A DNA stretch of 64,000 nucleotides, from contig NZ_AQFT02000001.1 in assembly GCF_000364225.2 (NCBI RefSeq), positions 1,984,001-2,048,000 of the forward strand, in the 5' to 3' direction. Positions 9,656-20,200 of the stretch are shown piece after piece (the first letter of the stretch is position 1; every line of letters begins with the position of its first letter). The notes below the pieces were generated by a model that saw only the letters and a program-made list of their open reading frames with translations, was not told where the DNA came from and ran no database searches. A program made the position numbers and the translations under genes. This stretch comes from Eubacterium plexicaudatum ASF492. GTDB lineage: Bacteria; Bacillota; Clostridia; Lachnospirales; Lachnospiraceae.

Positions 9656-9730
9656 TTCTTTCCCCTTCCTTTATGTATGATTTTTATATGCCGTCAGAAT
9701 AAAACGCGCGCTTTTTTATCCTGTCTGAGC

Positions 9731-9790
9731 CAAAAGAAAAACCTGACGCTTAAGACAGGCAAAAAACTGCTGTCTTCCTCACGCGTCAGG
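9731..9790 (-). terminator. Conditional (LicT-controlled) terminator upstream of PTS EIIBC
   Basis: Nested stems 9742-9749/9783-9790 and 9752-9758/9770-9776 form a hairpin, with TTTTTCTTTT following on the minus strand. Its 5' arm overlaps the end of the RAT antiterminator, the usual mutually exclusive arrangement. Confidence 0.88.
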
Positions 9791-9815
9791 TAAAGCCCCT
9801 TTCGGGTTACAATCC
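9789..9815 (-). promoter_or_regulatory. RAT site (ribonucleic antiterminator) for LicT/BglG-type protein
   Basis: On the minus strand the stretch begins GGATTGTAACCCGAAAG and ends GGCTTTACC. It fits the RAT consensus (GGATTGTTACTG... GGCAAAACC) in sequence and stem-loop layout. It lies between licT and the EIIBC gene and overlaps the terminator stem, so bound LicT should let transcription continue. Confidence 0.88.
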
Positions 9816-9834
9816 TTTTATTATAATCCTTACA

Positions 9835-10661
9835 TTATAAACCGTCTCTTGCACAAAGCCGGTTAATGTGAATCATCAAATACAAAATTTCTTCCTTTGC
9901 CGGTTTAATGTGCAAGGTTGCAATAATATATTCTTTTATTTTTTCACCAATCTTTTTAAGCTCCGGAAACTCCTTGCATACGCTTTCGTATAGCTTTTCA
10001 TTTTCCGATTCCACTTCATTCAGCTTTTCGGAACGTTTCAGCAAAAATTTCAGGTGCGTCACAAATCTGGAATAACTGAATGAATTGCGGTCGATAATAA
10101 CATCCATCCCGCTTTCTATAATATCTGTAATATCATCTGCAAAACGTTCGATATCGTCCCGTTCCGATACCTGTCTGGCCTGCTGCTCCGCATTAATAAA
10201 GTGCATTGCAATATTTCCCTCTTCACTCTGCGGCAGTCTTACCGACAGCTTTTTTCAATATGTCGGATAGCCCATTTTCCTAACTGCATCTCCCTTTCAT
10301 ACAGATGCCGAATCTCATTTGTCATCGGGTTACTCACTACGAGTCCCTTTTTCAGATTTTCTATCGCATAATTAATATGATCACAGAGCGAAAACCAGAA
10401 TACCGTATTAAATTCTATTTTTAAATAAGAACTTCCTTTTTGTACAATCTCGGAAGTTACGTCCATAACTCCTTCCGGCAGTTCATCCAGCAAAGCGATA
10501 TAGTGCGGTTCCAGATTATAATAGGTTCTTTCAATCTGCGACAGTGCAATCTCATACGGCGCTTTTTGGAATCCAATGCCCTTTCCAAACGCAATGACCT
10601 CATGATTGTTATCATCCAGACAGACCGCTACATTATTATTGATATTCCGAATTACCTTCAT
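9835..10661 (-). CDS. licT: LicT/BglG-family transcriptional antiterminator, frameshifted
   Basis: The N-terminal RNA-binding CAT domain (about residues 1-55, with NNNVAVCLDDNNHEVIAFGKG) is followed by two PTS regulation domains. PRD1 contains DHINYAIE and PRD2 contains MHFINAEQQ, with His residues at the expected phosphorylation positions. The frame breaks at six A (plus-strand T 10250-10255); one more A gives EKKLSVRLPQSEEGNIAMHFI without a gap. The restored protein is about 275 residues, the normal length. It should bind the RAT just downstream and be controlled by the PTS through histidine phosphorylation. The frameshift is probably a sequence error. Confidence 0.9.
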
Positions 10662-10704
10662 ATCTGTCCCTTACTCCCTGTATCGTTCCCCAATCTATAT
10701 GATT

Positions 10705-12166
10705 TTATTTTTCCATTAAGCCGGCTCCATCATGCAATGTAAAAGTTTTTAGGCAAAGCGATCCTTTGCCATGATGAATAAAATAGAGTGCCGATCTGCC
10801 ATCCGCTGCGTCTGCCGCCGCAGTAAATTGTGTCCACTCTTCACAGGCATCTATTCGAATCAACGCCAGATCCGCTCCATCCACACAGGCTCTGACCGAA
10901 ACGGTACATGCATGCTCTGCTTTTACCGTAACGGAAACGGCCTTTAACCTGTGCAGCATAAAGTATTTATAGCCAATCACCGTGCCGTTTTGCACATTCG
11001 TAATAAACGATTCTTTTTTGCATCCTGCGTAACTGCCGGATGCCTGCTTCTGTCGATAGAAACATCTTCTTTACACGCTCCGTTTTCCGACTGCAGCACA
11101 CATGCGATAGAAGCCGGATATTCTCCGCTGCCCAAAAGCGGCTTTCCATTCAATCCGCAGGAAGTCATCTCCGCCTGATCAAATGTCCCGTCCGGATTCA
11201 TCAACAGCCGTTCCGCAACGCCCTGTCTCTGATACTGCGTGTAATTCGTATGCCGATGTCCGAAGATGTAATATTCCCCTTTGATTTCCACTAAAGAACC
11301 GTGATTATTTGCATAATAATACTGCGGCTCCTCATTGATTCCCAGATTTCCATTCGAATGCAGCACTCCTTTATAAACAAATCCATGATCCGGATAGTCC
11401 GACATGGCATAGCATAATTCATGTCCCCGTACAATCGAATATACAGCATAGTATTTTCCGTTAAATTTGCGCATCGACGACGCCTCAAAAAACTCATGCC
11501 CTTCAAATCCGCTGCCCTTCGAATTTGATACGCCGGGAAGCAGCATTTTCGGATCCGTCTTAAGCGTCAGCATATCGTCTTCCAGACGGACCACCCAGTT
11601 CCCTGACGTCCAAAGATTCAGTTCTTTTGCCTGTTGCGTTCCCATCTTTTTTCGATTCTTTGAATCACCTGCGGTGTGCAGGAAAATCCGGAATATAAAT
11701 AAATCTCACCATCGTCATCTTTCAGAACACCAGGGTCAAACTGCTTGCGGTCTCCCTCTTTAAGTCCCCATATCTGTCCATCCTTATGATGCACATTTCC
11801 GTAAAATCTATACGGCCCTTCCGGTTTATCACTGACCGCAACAGAAATCGCCGCCGCACTGTCAAGTCCATAATACAAATAGTAAGTTCCATGATGCTCC
11901 ACTACGTCCGGTGCAAACATCAAACGCTTTCCCGTCTCATTCAGCGCATCTTCTTCTCCCGTATAAATAACACCGTGATACGTCCAGTCAGACAGGTCAT
12001 CCACCGGCGCAGACCAGCATACATACGGTTCCATACAATACGTCGAGCCTGCGAACCGGTCATGCGATCCATACACATACAGCCTGTCATGAAACACATG
12101 CGGCTCCGCGTCCGGCACATATTCCCAGGATGGCAGATAAGGATTCAATGCCTGTTTTTTCATCAT
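10705..12166 (-). CDS. GH43-family glycoside hydrolase with C-terminal CBM6-like domain, two frameshifts
   Basis: Restored to about 487 residues. The N-terminal five-bladed propeller shows the GH43 pattern: base Asp in PDAEPHVFHDRLYVYGSHD, pKa-tuning Asp in MFAPDVVEHHG, and acid Glu in GHEFFEASSMRKFNGKYY. The last 100 residues look like a CBM6-type beta-sandwich. Frames break at six A (plus-strand T 11647-11652) and at another six A (11014-11019); one added base in each gives continuous homologous sequence. GH43 enzymes release arabinose or xylose from plant polysaccharides. There is no signal peptide, so it likely acts on imported oligosaccharide. It starts just after the EIIA gene. Confidence 0.88.
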
Positions 12167-12169
12167 TTC

Positions 12170-12628
12170 CTATACCACCTGTTCTCCTGCCGCAACCGTT
12201 TTGTGTCCGAACTCAAATGCATGCTCATAGCCGGACGGAAATACAACCATTGTTGTAAGATTGTAGCCTTTTCCTTCAAACAGGTCTTTATCAAATGTAA
12301 GTATCGGCTGTCCTGCTTTTACTTTCTCTCCCTGACCGATCAGCGGCTGAAATCCTTCCCCATTTAACTCCACCGTATCCAGTCCGATATGTACGATACA
12401 TTCCACGCCGTCCTTTGTCTCAATGCCCACCGCATGGCCGGTCGGAAACACACTCACCGCTGTCCCGCTAATCGGAGCAACCACTCTGCCGTTTGCAGGA
12501 ATCACTGCAAATCCGTCCCCCATCACTTTTTGTGAAAACACCTCATCCGGAACTTCTGCCAGAGGAATCAGTTCCCCGTCGGCCGGCGCCAGAATTTTAA
12601 ACGCTTCTTTTTTCAAAAAACCAAACAT
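12170..12628 (-). CDS. PTS glucose-family EIIA component
   Basis: A 152-residue stand-alone EIIA-Glc-type protein that passes phosphate from HPr to EIIB. The family marks are ILAPADGELIPL, VMGDGFAVIP and the two active-site histidines, His65 (PTGHAVGI) and His80 (ECIVHIGLDT; the phosphorylated one). The start at 12628 has AAGGAGG 7 nt upstream. It is first in the operon with GH43, licT and EIIBC, and the EIIBC lacks its own EIIA, so they should work together. A promoter and a terminator-bearing leader lie upstream. Confidence 0.93.
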   Translation of the reverse strand: MFGFLKKEAFKILAPADGELIPLAEVPDEVFSQKVMGDGFAVIPANGRVVAPISGTAVSVFPTGHAVGIETKDGVECIVHIGLDTVELNGEGFQPLIGQGEKVKAGQPILTFDKDLFEGKGYNLTTMVVFPSGYEHAFEFGHKTVAAGEQVV

Positions 12629-12665
12629 ACTGCTGCCTCCTTTTTGATTTTCGTTTTTTTGCAAC

Positions 12666-12780
12666 AAAAAAACTTCTTCTTTTGCACACCCAAAAAACAT
12701 CAATAGAAATTTTTCGGGAAAGCCTTCGAAGAAGTTTATACATCCGGAAGTTACAAACCTATTTCATTTCTTTAACTGAA
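12666..12780 (-). ncRNA. Leader RNA element, copy 1, ending in an intrinsic terminator before PTS EIIA
   Basis: Downstream of the promoter, the minus-strand leader carries a long hairpin whose outer arms are AACTTCTTC-type (12671-12679 with 12728-12736), followed by seven T. The terminator ends about 38 nt before the EIIA start codon, so it can act as an attenuator. The same element (order: TTTCAG, GAAATGAA, CCGGA, AACTTCTT, TTTCCC, GATGTTTTT, GGG, AAGAAGTTTTTTT) occurs again at 43499-43640. No known riboswitch class is recognised, and RAT is absent. Confidence 0.6.
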
Positions 12781-12783
12781 ATT

Positions 12784-12812
12784 ATCATATCGTTTTTTAC
12801 CAATTTTGTCAA
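12784..12812 (-). promoter_or_regulatory. Sigma-A promoter of the PTS/GH43 operon
   Basis: TTGACA (12812-12807), 17-bp spacer, TATGAT (12789-12784). The predicted transcript starts near 12777, placing the whole leader element in the 5' untranslated region of EIIA. Confidence 0.82.
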
Positions 12813-12849
12813 CATGTCTTTCCTTTTTGTTTTGTTTGTATTTGTGCTT

Positions 12850-14565
12850 TTATTTCAGCCTGTCAAATTCTCTGAGATAGCCGCCATCAATCAGCACTTC
12901 TTTTCCTTTAAAAGCAAATCCGTAAATTCGAATTCTGTCCAAATCGCACCTTTTGTTCAACGACACGGCATACTTTTTATCAATAATCTGTCGAATTGCA
13001 GTTTGAACCGTATGTTCCGGACTGTTGTCTCTGTTTGGATGAAAAACTTTAAATTCTAAAATAATTCCATCATCTATCTGCGGATCATAAGGTTCCAACA
13101 GTACATCGTACCTCCCCTCCCCACTTTCCCTGTTAGATGAAACGTTATAAATCCCTCTTAAATCCGCAATCAATCCTAATATAAAACCATGATAAAAATT
13201 TTCCGGCTGTTTCCATTCGGAAAGTCCTACACCCGTATCAAAATAACTGAAAGTTTCTGCGGCAATAGCATTTAAATATTCATTCATAAACTTTTTATCA
13301 CCCGAAAGCAATGCATCTGAAAAATCACTGTAATTCAGTCTGTTATTTGAAAACCAGCCCGTAACCATTTCATCAAAAATCAAAATTACTTCCCTATTCG
13401 TCAGAGAAAGTTCATATTCTACTTTTCCTCTTCGGTTTTTTACTGTCTGCAACACTTTTAAATACCCACCTGATAACAATAAACTCCACATCGCAGACTT
13501 TTTTGTATCTAGGTCCGCATAAATAATCTCCTCATCCATCACCGTATAAAACGAATTTCCCTGCAATAAGTCTTCCATAATAAGCTTCGTTCTTATATCA
13601 CTTTTACGAATTAATTTCGTAACCAGCCTATTGGAACTGGTATTCGCCCAATATGGTTTAAATTCTCTGTTATCCAAAAACTGTGTAATAGACCATGGAT
13701 TATAAATATGATTACATGCGCCGATTGTAAATCCATCATACCACCGTTTCACTTCTGCTTCCTGATCTGATAGTTGAAACTCTTCCAATGCCCTTCGCAC
13801 CTCTGATTCCGTAAATCCAAATGCCGTTGCATACTTTCTTGAAGTCACCGTAGCAGATACAGGATTATTTAAATCCGAAAAAATAGATTCTTTACTTATT
13901 CTTGTAATTCCTGTCATAATACCGCGCTCCAGATATGGATTTGTTTTAAAGGCTGCTTGAAACAATCCCCGGATAAATCCAACCAGCTGTTCCCAATATC
14001 CGTTCACATATGCCTCCTGCATGGGAGTATCATACTCATCCAATAACAGAATCACTCTCTTATTGTAATATTTAGATAAAAGACCTGATAAACGCAGCAA
14101 CGACCTTGCTGCTGTCATATCACTCATATTTTCATTCACTTTATAAAAAACTTCTCTCTCATGGTCGGTCAGTCCCACATAATTCATCAAAAAAGCATTT
14201 TGATCATACACATCTACAATTTCCTGAATGATCCCCTCTCTGGCCTCTTTATAATTATCAGCTTTCACATTTGCAAAACTCAAAAACAGAACCGGATATG
14301 TTCCCTGTAATGTTCTGTACGTTTCTTCTTTGAAGATACTTAAGTTTTCAAATAAATTTTTTCTTCCTGCATATCTGATCGAAAAAAACTGCTCTACCAT
14401 TCTCATTGTAAGCGTTTTACCAAATCTCCTGGGTCTTGTAATCAGAGTAACGGTATCTCCGTTTTCCCACCATTCTTTTATAAAATCCGTTTTATCTACA
14501 TAAAAATAATTCTTTTCAATGATTTTGCTAAAATCCTGCTCGCCAACCGCAATCGTTCTTGCCAT
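12850..14565 (-). CDS. AAA-ATPase-like / PD-(D/E)XK nuclease-like protein, copy 1
   Basis: A 571-residue protein with an N-terminal AAA-ATPase_like domain (PF09820) and a C-terminal PD-(D/E)XK nuclease-family domain (PF08011). The Walker A-type loop TRPRRFGKTLTMRM lies near residue 45, Walker B LLLDEYDTPMQEA near 175, and the nuclease-like core RYDVLLEP plus ILEFKV near 500-520. The start at 14565 has GGAGG 11 nt upstream. The family is abundant and poorly understood in gut Clostridia and Bacteroidetes; proposals include mobile or defence roles. A close paralogue lies at 51063-52823. It has its own promoter. Confidence 0.85.
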   Translation of the reverse strand: MARTIAVGEQDFSKIIEKNYFYVDKTDFIKEWWENGDTVTLITRPRRFGKTLTMRMVEQFFSIRYAGRKNLFENLSIFKEETYRTLQGTYPVLFLSFANVKADNYKEAREGIIQEIVDVYDQNAFLMNYVGLTDHEREVFYKVNENMSDMTAARSLLRLSGLLSKYYNKRVILLLDEYDTPMQEAYVNGYWEQLVGFIRGLFQAAFKTNPYLERGIMTGITRISKESIFSDLNNPVSATVTSRKYATAFGFTESEVRRALEEFQLSDQEAEVKRWYDGFTIGACNHIYNPWSITQFLDNREFKPYWANTSSNRLVTKLIRKSDIRTKLIMEDLLQGNSFYTVMDEEIIYADLDTKKSAMWSLLLSGGYLKVLQTVKNRRGKVEYELSLTNREVILIFDEMVTGWFSNNRLNYSDFSDALLSGDKKFMNEYLNAIAAETFSYFDTGVGLSEWKQPENFYHGFILGLIADLRGIYNVSSNRESGEGRYDVLLEPYDPQIDDGIILEFKVFHPNRDNSPEHTVQTAIRQIIDKKYAVSLNKRCDLDRIRIYGFAFKGKEVLIDGGYLREFDRLK

Positions 14566-14611
14566 ACAAGTTTTCACCTCCTCAGGACGTGTTTGATGTA
14601 TACTGATATCT

Positions 14612-14640
14612 ATTATACTTTTTTCGTAATCTTGCGTCAA
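14612..14640 (-). promoter_or_regulatory. Sigma-A promoter of AAA-ATPase copy 1
   Basis: TTGACG (14640-14635), 17-bp spacer, consensus TATAAT (14617-14612), about 46 bp before the start codon. The gene is therefore a separate unit from the glycan locus that ends at 14647. Confidence 0.85.
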
Positions 14641-14646
14641 CGGAAA

Positions 14647-17156
14647 CTATTTTCCGAACCGCTTTTTTGTTTTTTTATCAAATGTATTGGCATACTGCAG
14701 CATCCGATACTGTCCCAGCAAGCCATCATCCGGCATCTCTTCGATTTCATGCCATACTCCGTCCGCCTGAAAATATCCAAAACCGTTCAGCGCCGGATAT
14801 TGTTCCCGACAGGCTGACAAAAACTGTTCGTATGAATCTGACGGCAGTCCCGCTGCTTCCGTTAAAACCTGCCTTAAATATCCCGGCGATATAAACGGTG
14901 TGTCTTCCCCGGAAAATTTTGTAGGAAAAAGTTCAAAATTCCCCCATAAAATAAACGGAACCGTATACTTGTCCCCGGAAACATCCTGTGTGCCCTGCTT
15001 TCGCATCCGGTCATAGACTTCGCTGTCTAACCCTGGCTGGTGATCTCCAATCATAAGAATTACCGTCTTATGTTCCGCCCTTGTAAAATAATTTACAAGC
15101 ATCTCAAATGCTTCATCTGTCTTTTTATTAAAGACAGATATTCCATCAGCTGTGTACACTGCAAGTCTTCTCTGAGAGGCCTGACCGTCACATCCACACT
15201 GCTGTTGTCATAACTGTATCCGCCATGATTTTGCATCGTCACATTAAACATGAAAAAGGGCCTGTCGGTATCCCTGTTTTCATAAAATTCTATTACATTT
15301 TTAAAATCTGCTTCATCACTCATATACTCACGCACCTTTTCCTGATGCGTCAGCCTGTCTTTGGACGCAAAAAATGCATCAAATCCAAAAAACGGATACA
15401 CTTCGTCACGATTATAATTTCCCGCCGCAGACGGATGAAACGCAACGGTCTGATACCCAAGTTCTTTGCATCTGCTTGCCAGTGACTGCTGCTGCCCTTT
15501 TACAAACTGCATATACGGCACATTTCCTGCTCTGAAAAAAGCCATCGAATTTCCTGTTAAAAATTCATACTCGGTATTTGCAGTAGAACCACCAAATACC
15601 GACACAAGCATATTCCCCTTAATCGTATTTTTCTCCAAAGTGTGTACAAACGGCATTCCGTCCACATCTGTTTCGAACTCATACACAGCCGGCAAATCCG
15701 AAAAAGCTTCATTCATAACGACAATAATGTCTACCCATTCCCGTACTGCTTCCTCCTGTTTGTACTGTTTCAAAATCTCCTCTACTTTTTGTGCCGAATA
15801 ACCGGGCGGTTTCTGACTCTGCAGGTCTTTTTTCGCATATCCGACAAATGCGTTCAGATACCCATATGTCTGTGTGCTCCGTACCATATTCCAATAACTG
15901 ACATTTGGCGTATAAGCTACCGTGCCAAGAAACACCAGAAAGATTCCCGCTATGCGAGCCTGTCGTACGCGAGTGCTTTCTTTTTCTTTTTTATAAAACA
16001 GCAGCACATATACAAATAAATTCCCTGCCGACAGAAAAAAGAATATCAGTAAGCTGTCAACTGCATAGGAATAATTTCCAACTACCGTAGCCGCTGTCTC
16101 TGCCAGCAGAATATCTGACATCTGCAGCGGATCATTCCGAAACAGGTAAAAATAATGGTTGACCGCTCCCCATATCGTCACCAAAATGCTTATCATCATG
16201 ATTGACAGCCGAAAACTCTGCAGTAAAATGCGAAGTACCGCGACAGCCATCCACATCAGCGCAATATTCCACACACCTTCTACCGGATTGGTAAAATCAT
16301 ATGCCGTTCCGGAAGAAACTTCCAGCATGGCAATACATATCATAACAAAACAACTCTCCTGTACAAAAGCAAACCGGTATTTTTGATCCGATCTGTTTTC
16401 CGGCGTTTCCTCATAAATCACCGCCAGTCCAAAGCACATCTGCATCAGCCATAAGATCCCAACCCAGATCATTTCCGTCGGTGTTCTGTCTGCAAACGTC
16501 AGGATACAAAAAGCCGCAGCTGCAATGACTGCCTGCAATGCAAGCCATACGCCGACCCGAAGTTTCTGCCATGTCCGTTTTAAATCTGCATACAAAAAAA
16601 GCATTCCTTCTATAAATAAGCTGCAGATCAGTAAAAAACCAAACCGTGCCGCTATATCAAGTACAATGCCCGCTTTCGAGTTTATCACAACAGATGCAAC
16701 ATCCAGACAAACTCCTTTTTCTTCTACCAGATCAAAGCGCAGGTTCTTTTTTCCCTCTCCTGCCTTCCATCCGTAAAATACGAAATTACTGCCGTTTCGA
16801 ACCGTAAACTGCCTGCTGTTCCCGGAATCCTGATCAAAAATCTCTCCACGCATCCCTTCTTTTTCCACGCCATGCAGCTGCAGCTCTATCAGTCTGATAT
16901 TTGTGAAATCTTCCAATGCATATGCCACCCAAGGGTCCCCTGATACAGACCGCAACCCGTCCGGCTCCATTGTAAAATCTTTCAGGTTCTCATTTTGTTC
17001 TCCATAAAATTCCTCCCTGCCGATCGATACGGTTTTATATTTAACGCATAAAATACAACCATAGACTGCTGTCAGTACCATGACAAGCAAAATACATGCT
17101 GCCGTAATTCTCATCCTGTTCCATGTCTCTATCCGTATCCTTTTTCGTTCGTACAT
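14647..17156 (-). CDS. LTA synthase-family sulfatase/phosphoglycerol transferase, frameshifted
   Basis: A membrane protein of about 836 residues. An N-terminal helix and a cluster of about six further membrane segments (residues 170-410) anchor an extracellular alkaline-phosphatase-fold domain. The catalytic Thr is in VFGGSTANTEYEFLTG; metal-site motifs NEAFSDLP, NVTMQNHGGY and GDHQPG are present. The frame breaks at five A (plus-strand T 15122-15126); one more A gives EYLSLIKKTDEAFEM. Relatives transfer glycerol-phosphate from phosphatidylglycerol to lipoteichoic acid or decorate surface glycans. It follows the glycosyltransferases by 45 bp and is probably the last gene of the surface-glycan locus. 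Confidence 0.88.
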
Positions 17157-17201
17157 TCTTCACTCCTATCAAATATCTGTGTATATCTTATGTGGCTCCT
17201 G

Positions 17202-20200
17202 CTAACCAAATATTCTGCAATACACCTTTCCCAATACCGCCCGCAGCCTGCTTCCTCTTGGCAGCTTTCTCATCAGCAGCTGCCTGAGCCATTCGATGAC
17301 ACGCATCCGTCCTCTGTAATTCGTCATACCCGCTTCTTTTTTCCGGAGATATAATTCACTCAACATCCGTTCATAATAAGGCGTTCTGCGTGCCGTCTCC
17401 CAGAATACATAACCAAAATCTTCATCCGCATGCATCCATGGCTTCTGAAATCCCGCATAGTGGATAATATAAGGCTGTTTTCTCGCTTTTTCATAAGCAT
17501 CCAAAATATCATGTGGCGCATACCGGATCACTTCCTGCCACCGGAACCGTCCGCAGTCAAACAGCATGTTCCAGGCCATATCCAAATATACGGTCCGGTC
17601 TTTGCATACAATATTTAAAATATCCTGATCCGAAAACCGGTATATTCCCGTATCTGCCATTTCCAGCAGCTGTTCTACCGTAACGTTTTTATTCAATTCC
17701 TCTACATTCAGCACAAGCACACCCGCCTGAAAATAAGCAAACGGATTTTCCATCCCCAGCGTATCTTTGCAATAACTGCGCATATCCGAATGTTTCATGT
17801 TGCACTGACCCGCAAAATCCGGATCCTGCGCCGCTGCAATCAGATGGCTGCCCAGTTCCGTATCATACAGCTTTGCTACGTCTTCACAAACAATCAGATC
17901 ACAGTCCAGATACACCACTTTTGCATAGCTCTTTAAAATATCCAATATCAAAAATCGGTAAAAAGTCTCGGTTGTAATATGTTCTTTTGCACGCAGAATA
18001 TATCCGGATACTTTCTGACCGACATCCGCAAACACGATTTTTACATTGCAGCCGGTAAGCCTTTCCTGAAACATCTCCTGACTCCGCTTACAGATATCCG
18101 TGTGAAAAATATAGATCTCATAATTTCTGTCGTCAGAGCAATGCTCCACAACAGACTGTACGCAGGTATACAAAATCGGGACATACCGTTCATTTGCTGC
18201 CAGCACAACCGGAACTGCAGAACTTTTTTTCAAATTATCCGTATTCTTTTGAATTCCACACATGCACGGTACCTGTTTGATCAGCGCAATCTGCATCTCA
18301 CTCAGACGATACCTGCCCTGTTTTTGCAGATATAAATAATAAATACCTGCCATCCGCTCACCCAGATGCCCTGTCGTACGCAAACCTTCTCTGGAATACT
18401 CCCGCATCTGTGCCCTCTTCTCAAACTCATCCAAAACATCAAATAAAATCGTACAGTACTCCGCAAACAGCTCTTTTTTCATAATGAACATATTGCAGGG
18501 ATAAAACACATTCCCTTCAAAATATTCCTTCGCCGTATCACCAAGCAAAGGATACTTCTCACAAATTACCGCAAGTAAGATGTCCATATCCTCCAAATGC
18601 AGCTGCGGAGCCTTCTTATAATGATCGTAAACCGACTTTGCGTTGATCTGCCTTACCGGTATTCCTTTTGCTATGATAAAGTCATATCCTTCGATCCTTG
18701 CACGCATATCCTGCTCATTTAAGTGTAGCTCCCGTACTGCCTGTTCGTCCAGATAATCATACTCCACCGTTCCCCAGACCGACTGTTCCAGCTGTCTGGC
18801 ACTGAAAGAAAAATAACGTCTGTAATGACAAAAACCATAATAATCCGCGTCCATATTTTTCCATGCCCAGTACTGCGTCGTCAGCTCACAATACGACGGA
18901 TTCCGACCGGAAATATTGTCTCCGGTATTATCTCGATAAAATCCATCTGTCATTTCCTCCGTCTGCAGATCGCTGCCTGCAATCACATGATAAAATAACG
19001 GATGTTCATACCGGATTTTATTCTGGTTCGGTGTATGTGTTACGAATATTTTAATATCACTCATCCCGGATGCAGCGCTCCTTTTCCTTATCTTTATTCT
19101 TTTCCTTATTTTGTATCTGTTCCTGCAGGTTTTTAAAAGCTGCCCAAGCAATATCCGTGGACTTTCAAACCGGACGCACAAATTCTGATATTCCGTTTCC
19201 AGCTGTTCATATTTTTGCCTGATCCGCTCTGCCCGGCAATACTGTTCCCTGTCATACAGCTTCCATGTCTCCACTCCCGCCATCTGCGCCAGCAGCAAAT
19301 CCAGCCATGCCGTATGTGAAGATGGTGAAGCATACAAAAGCTTTTGAATCCGGTCTGTTTTGATTCTTTCGTACAGCCGTTCCGCACGGCTTTCATAGTC
19401 TCCCCAGTTCGCTTTTTCCGCATCCGGCAAATAAAAAACCGGTATGCCGCATACCTCCCGGTACCGTTTTGGATTTTCCTGACGCCTTTTCTCATCCGTA
19501 TACAAATATACGGTATAGCCAAGCTGCCTGAGACTGTCGATGCACCGCCTGATAGGACCGTCCGCAACCGGTTCCCATTCCAAATACCTGTCATAAACAG
19601 CCGCAGACTTTCCCTGCTCTGTCCGAATCCTGTCATAGATTTCCTTTTCCTGTTCAAAATAAACTCTTGCAAACGCCGCTGTCAGCTGATCCGGCTGAAA
19701 ATATGAGCATAAAACCTGAAAACCATACCGCCTGTCCTGCGGCAACAGCTTCCGGTACCAACAGTCCACGCAATCCCAGACAATCTGCCTGCCAAACTGT
19801 TTCGCACATTCCTGATAATCCTTTTCATATACTCCGGCCTGCTCTAAAAACCGAAGAACCAGCCTGTATGCCGCAACTCCCGTACAGCGTTTTTCAAACT
19901 GTTCCCTGCTTAAGATATCTCCGCCTGTCACGCCAATCCCAAGATAATAATGATAATAAGCATCCGTGACACCAAAATAACTGTGTGCAAAATACAGCAT
20001 TACAAACGCAGCATACCGGTCTTCCGAAGCGGTCAGCCTTGTTTTTTGCAAATAAGGAAGCGCCTGCCTGATCACCGTACTTTTCCAGATTTTATTTGTA
20101 ATATTAAAGTCAAAACGCTGTGCCATAAAACAATGCCTTATCAGATTTCCTTCCATCCGTTCATTCTGCGGCCGTAAAAAATCCGCAACCCAGGAAAGCA

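Noticed and set aside
14565..14640. Starting AAA-ATPase copy 1 at 14640
   Set aside because: The first 25 codons would overlap the TATAAT promoter and have no ribosome site; GGAGG lies before 14565.
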